Shown piece by piece: positions 17,488-21,419 of a stretch of DNA of 21,419 nucleotides; position 1 is the first letter of the stretch; each line of letters opens with the position of its first letter. The notes under the pieces were generated by a model. That model did not search any database. It saw only the letters and a list, made by a program, of their open reading frames with translations, and was not told the DNA's origin. The position numbers and the translations under genes are program-made. Source of the stretch: Welwitschia mirabilis (Eukaryota; Gnetophyta; Gnetopsida; Welwitschiales); NCBI GenBank assembly GCA_051453625.1, contig JBOZIK010000001.1, positions 208,109,090 to 208,130,508 of the forward strand. The letters are read 5' to 3'.

Positions 17488-19030
17488 GTATCATTACCTT
17501 ACATAAAAAGGTAAAATTCATGCATGGTCATAGATTTAGGATGTAGAAAGATTAAACATGCAATAGATAAAGCATAACAACTTAAGATAAAGAAAAAATC
17601 ATAGAAAAAAATTTATTGGCATACCAGGAATTTTGTCAAATAGTTATATACAATATTATACTTGTAATCTTAAAGAAAATAAAAATCTAGATCATGTAAT
17701 GATTAGGAAGACACTTGAGATTGTAGTTTATGGGAGAATAACGAAAAAGTTAATCTAACCTTCATTTATATAGGTATACAAAGAAAATTTTGATATAATT
17801 CAAAGATAGACTAATTTTGTCTAGATATTCATGAAGAAATTACAATAGTAACATGAATTAAGTCTACTCTAAGTGAAAAACTAAAATGAAAATGATCAAA
17901 TTTGAGAAATTAATAAGTTCATGGATTTAAAAAAAAATTTAAACACACCTACTAAATCTTGTAAAAATATAAGAAATAGCACAAAGAAAAGTAAATAAAC
18001 GAGATTTGATAGTAAGAAAAACCTTGGAAATACTCTTATTTACCCTGTAAATCAAGTTATATTAAAGAATCTCACATGTAAGAGAATGATATAGAAAACA
18101 AATTGTCCTAGCTTAAATTTACAACATTTTTGAATTTAATAGTAAGTGGTCAATTCTTAGGGAGAGGTGATTGACCTTTTTTTATGTAAAAATTAATTTT
18201 TTTATAAAGAATTGCTTAACTTCTTAAGAATAGAGATGAACCACTTTAAAACTTACTATGAAATCTAAGAATTATGGGTCCATTATCTACCAATGAAAAA
18301 AAAATTAAAAGCTATGAGGTTAATTATCTATGAATAGGTTATTAACCATTAAAGAATTTTAAAAGTATTTCTAAGAAAATTGGACACAAAGAGGATTCCT
18401 AAGGATTAAAAGAATAATAAAAATAAAGATTTGAAAAGGAGTGGAAACATTTAAGAACAATATTTAAGATTAAGCAACTTGCATAGGAATATAATAAATC
18501 TTGTGAGAGAATTTTGGTTAATATATCTATAAGTTGTCATTTAGTGTCTTTGATTTTCAACATGATTATAGATGAAGCATTGTTGAATATTAATGTGTTT
18601 TAATTCATGGAGGTTTTGAAAAAAAAAAGGGTTTTCATGTTAGATTCATTAATGTTTACATCTTTTAATACTTAGTAAATCCAAAGAACCTAGACAACAT
18701 AACTACTAATCGCCACATATCATATTTTATGGTGGATAAGAAAATGTGTATGTTTTTCACTAGCCCAAGTAACTAAGGAAGATCTTAAAAATTAATAACA
18801 ATTAATCCTACTTTTAAAATCATGTTTACACCAACCCTAATTAGTGTTACAAAATGTAAATAAATGCAAATTTAATTCTTTTAAAAACCAAATATCATAA
18901 TTCAGAGTTAAATATACATATATTAAGATTCATTTTGCTAATTTTAAATAAGATTCACTGGATTTAGATTTGTACCTAATACATAGTCCAATAGAAGATA
19001 TAACATCTAGACCACTTTTAGTGAGGATTA
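17488..19030. other. AT-rich region without a recognisable gene
   Basis: No open frame or motif on either strand. It probably contains further decayed transposon sequence. Confidence 0.45.
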
Positions 19031-20260
19031 TTGAACTTAGAGGGAAGGGGTAAAGGAGGTCTAACAAAAATAAATTTTACCAAACATAAATTAAAAACTA
19101 TATAAAGAATACCTTACTGAGATAATGTGGTTCTCCAACCTAGGCATGTTCACATAAAAAGGGTATCATAAAGAACACATTACTAAGATAATTTGGTAGT
19201 ACTCCAAAACTATATAAAGAATACCTTACTAAGATAATGTGGTTCTCCAACCTAGTTTGATAATAAGAATGGAATGTACAAGAGTATTCAAGAATATGAT
19301 AGTTCAAGAATAGGGGTTCCAACAAATAAATGATAACAAATGATTCAACAAGTAGAAATGATGTATCTTTGAATAAGAGCTTGGGTTCCTTCTTTTTATC
19401 ATTACACAAGTACTAAAGAATGATGAAAAAATGTAGGATTCAATGAAAAAATGATGTAGTTGCTTGATAATTTCTTGCGAATGATAGATTAATGATTCAT
19501 GAGTAGATCCAGTCATTTGTGTATTCATACATGCATACATGCATTTCCTTTATGTATTTTGATCTATTCATCAACTCATACCTCTATATCTTTTGATAAG
19601 TTTCTAGTTGAGTTTTGTAACTACCATGAAATGAATAAAAATAGCTAGGTATCAGGCATGAAAAATCTATTTTTTTGACAGGAACTTTCATCGTAGATGT
19701 ATTTAAGATTGTTGACATCTTTTATCAATCAGACATCTTTTACATGGAAGATGTATTTAGATAAAGTACCTAGAAATTGATGAAACTTGAACTATATAAT
19801 CTTTCAACCTTTGTGATTATGAATCAATGATGCAAATCCTAATTGCTTCCCTAAAATTTAAATAATTTATCAAAGTACAAATTATTCTTATTACCTATCC
19901 CAATTTAGTATAGATATCTTCAACTATTTAGATGTTTTTCATTGTGTTCAATTCATATTTAAGTATAGCTGTATTTGTTGAGATAGATGTCCTTTACTTA
20001 TGATTTGAAAACTAGTTTACATTAACATCCTCAAATATGCATACGTCTTCTTCACAGACATCTTCAATTCTATAAACATCTTCAAACAAGTGAAATTTAA
20101 TGTTTGTAAAACCTTAGCTAAACTTTTCATGAGATTTAAGCTTTAATATCTAACATGGACTTATGCTTTTCATGATTTAATTTTCTCCATATTGACATGT
20201 CTACATAATAGTATAATATATTTAACAAGTGTAATCATTAAAACTAGATTTTTACCAATA
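19030..20260 (-). mobile_element. LTR of the same Ty1/copia family, right copy
   Basis: On the - strand the LTR starts at 20260 (tattggtaaaaatctag) right after a polypurine tract. It carries the GACATCT word family (19714-20090), a tagctatttttattcatttcatgg block near 19650, and the aggttggagaaccacattat block near 19255-19100. It ends approximately at 19030-19060 (cctttaccccttccctctaagttcaataatcctc). All these have counterparts in the same order in the left LTR, at roughly 70-80% identity by eye. Open frames within it (19140-19409 and 19304-19540, -) are not conserved in the left copy and are taken as noise. Confidence 0.55.
19094..19255 (-). repeat. Repeated block inside the right copia LTR
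   Basis: A block of about 50 bp ending in gataatgtggttctccaacctag occurs at 19094-19143 and 19206-19255 (112 bp apart, one internal mismatch). A shorter diverged form (cataaagaacacattactaa) lies between them near 19167. The block corresponds to the aggttagcaaaccatgttaa region near the 3' end of the left LTR, so part of the LTR has been locally duplicated in this copy. Confidence 0.7.
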
Positions 20261-20275
20261 ATATCCTCCTTTTTG
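20261..20275 (-). other. Polypurine tract next to the right copia LTR
   Basis: On the - strand, tcatcaaaaaggaggatat precedes tattggtaaa. This is the plus-strand primer site expected at the internal/LTR border of a plant copia element, and it is better preserved than in the left copy. Confidence 0.65.
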
Positions 20276-21419
20276 ATGATGTCCAAAACTTGAAAAATCT
20301 CATTAGTATAATCAAATTTAGTTAACTAAATTGAAACATTAAAATTTAATATGTTTTGTTAATAAGATTGAAACATAATGATTTACCACATAAATAAACA
20401 TGCAAAATGATGATCAAGAAAGACACATAAGAATTAGATAATTTGATTAAAGAAAAGTAAGAATTAATCATGTAAATGAAGCTAGTAATAGTATGTTAAC
20501 AAATAACATTAGAGAATAGCATTTTAATAGTGTGCTAACATTGAATATTAATAGAGCATAAAATGTGATAATAGTTAATAGTGATAACAAAAATGGTATA
20601 AATAACAAAGCATGATATGTGCTAATAATCAAAAGTGATAATCAATCAATAATGATGTTACTTAAGGAGTCTAATACATCAACTCATAATCAAGTCCTCC
20701 ATGCCCATATAGGATATCCATACTGAAACTAATTTGTCTTTTCTTCTCCTCCATTTTGGATAGTATATAAAAAGGAGCTAGTCACTAAGTATAGACTCAC
20801 TGGTGTAGTATGTGCCTTTTTCTTCTTCATTACTGTCATCATCACTATCATGGGTAGTAGACATATAGATGATATAAGATGAAGAAGATGTGAATGACAT
20901 TTCCTAGAAGGCTACTAAGAAGTTTCATTTGGATCTTAGTAGGCTTATGTCCTTATAAATGAGTATGTTTAAGAAGTGATGAAATTCCCAAAGAAGTTGG
21001 CAGTGGTAATATCAATAAAGGACAATGGTGGCATTATGGTAAGTGGTGGAACATGAGTGGGCTTTTATGAAAGACGGTGGTGAATATGACATGTGTGACG
21101 GTAATAAGGAATAAGATGATGGTGGTTACATATGACAATAGATAGGAAGTTTGTAATGCAACTTGTGGAAGATAAGTGGCTAAATGTCAAAGCTCTCTGA
21201 CTCTGTCTGTTGCTTCCTATGAGATGGACTTGAAGCCTAGTGCTTTTACTAAACCTATGCTTATGTGGAAGCTTGATGCTCCCCCTATACCTATGCCTCT
21301 TCTTTTAAAGACTCTAATGAATTAGTATCTACCTCTTTCTCTAAGTCATAGACTATGCCTTGTGGAGCTAGAGATGCCTCTTATTTTAATTCATCCTCTA
21401 AGTCTATCCAAGTGGAAGT
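20276..21419 (-). pseudogene. Decayed 3' internal region of the right copia element
   Basis: On the - strand the text parallels the left element: an acidic Asp/Ser/Glu-rich stretch (an ATG at 20862-20864 opens 28 codons starting MSTTHDSDDDSNEEEKG), the block tatactatccaaaatggaggag near 20770-20749, then gatatcctatatgggcatgg near 20710. Upstream of it, 20960-21180 is rich in cac/cca/tca codons like 1130-1340. The beginning of the element lies beyond the window. No complete frame survives. Confidence 0.5.

Noticed and set aside
19140-19540. Two overlapping frames of 89 and 78 codons on the - strand
   Set aside because: They lie inside the copia LTR, are not conserved in the left LTR and have no recognisable domain.

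Overview
The window looks like plant nuclear heterochromatin. It is very AT-rich, strongly CpG-depleted and filled with decayed LTR retrotransposons, with microsatellites, tRNA-derived (SINE-like) pieces and seven runs of N. Nothing looks bacterial, plastid or mitochondrial. I found no intact protein-coding gene. All long coding similarity is to Ty3/gypsy pol of the Athila/Tat type or to the 3' part of a Ty1/copia element, probably Sirevirus-type. An angiosperm is the best guess; the species cannot be told from the sequence.

Layout. 1-200: a 62-bp tandem repeat containing a tRNA-iMet primer-binding-site-like word. About 880-3520, + strand: 3' end of a copia element (decayed 3' internal region, polypurine tract near 1975-1988, LTR from about 1989). 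3520-5870: no recognisable gene; a 628-N gap and a (GT)38 tract. 5875-8865, - strand: Athila-like pol in pieces, reading (in its own direction) PR-RT linker, RT, RNase H, linker, integrase. 8866-10785: nothing recognised. 10786-11330: LTR-like direct repeats around a 100-N gap. 11461-12285: an island of higher GC with about 31 CpGs and no recognised gene. 12571-13326: a SINE/tRNA-like head and an LTR-end-like block. 13327-15845, + strand: a second Athila-like pol (RT, RNase H, integrase). 15846-19030: no recognisable element apart from one short coding-like stretch near 17.3-17.5 kb. 19030-21419, - strand: a second copy of the same copia family (LTR 20260 to about 19030, internal region beyond it).

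The order copia(+), Athila(-), centre, Athila(+), copia(-) is mirror-symmetric about 10.8-11.3 kb. The Athila copies share no obvious derived mutations, so independent insertions are more likely than one large palindrome, but this can be tested.

No genes work together here. The elements are dead: integrase has lost its first catalytic Asp in both Athila copies, and stops and frameshifts occur in every domain. The points most worth a second look are the CpG-rich island, three 100-N gaps whose flanks overlap end to end (probable assembly artefacts), and the repeated GACATCT words in the copia LTRs. I did not find convincing evidence of a new biological system.
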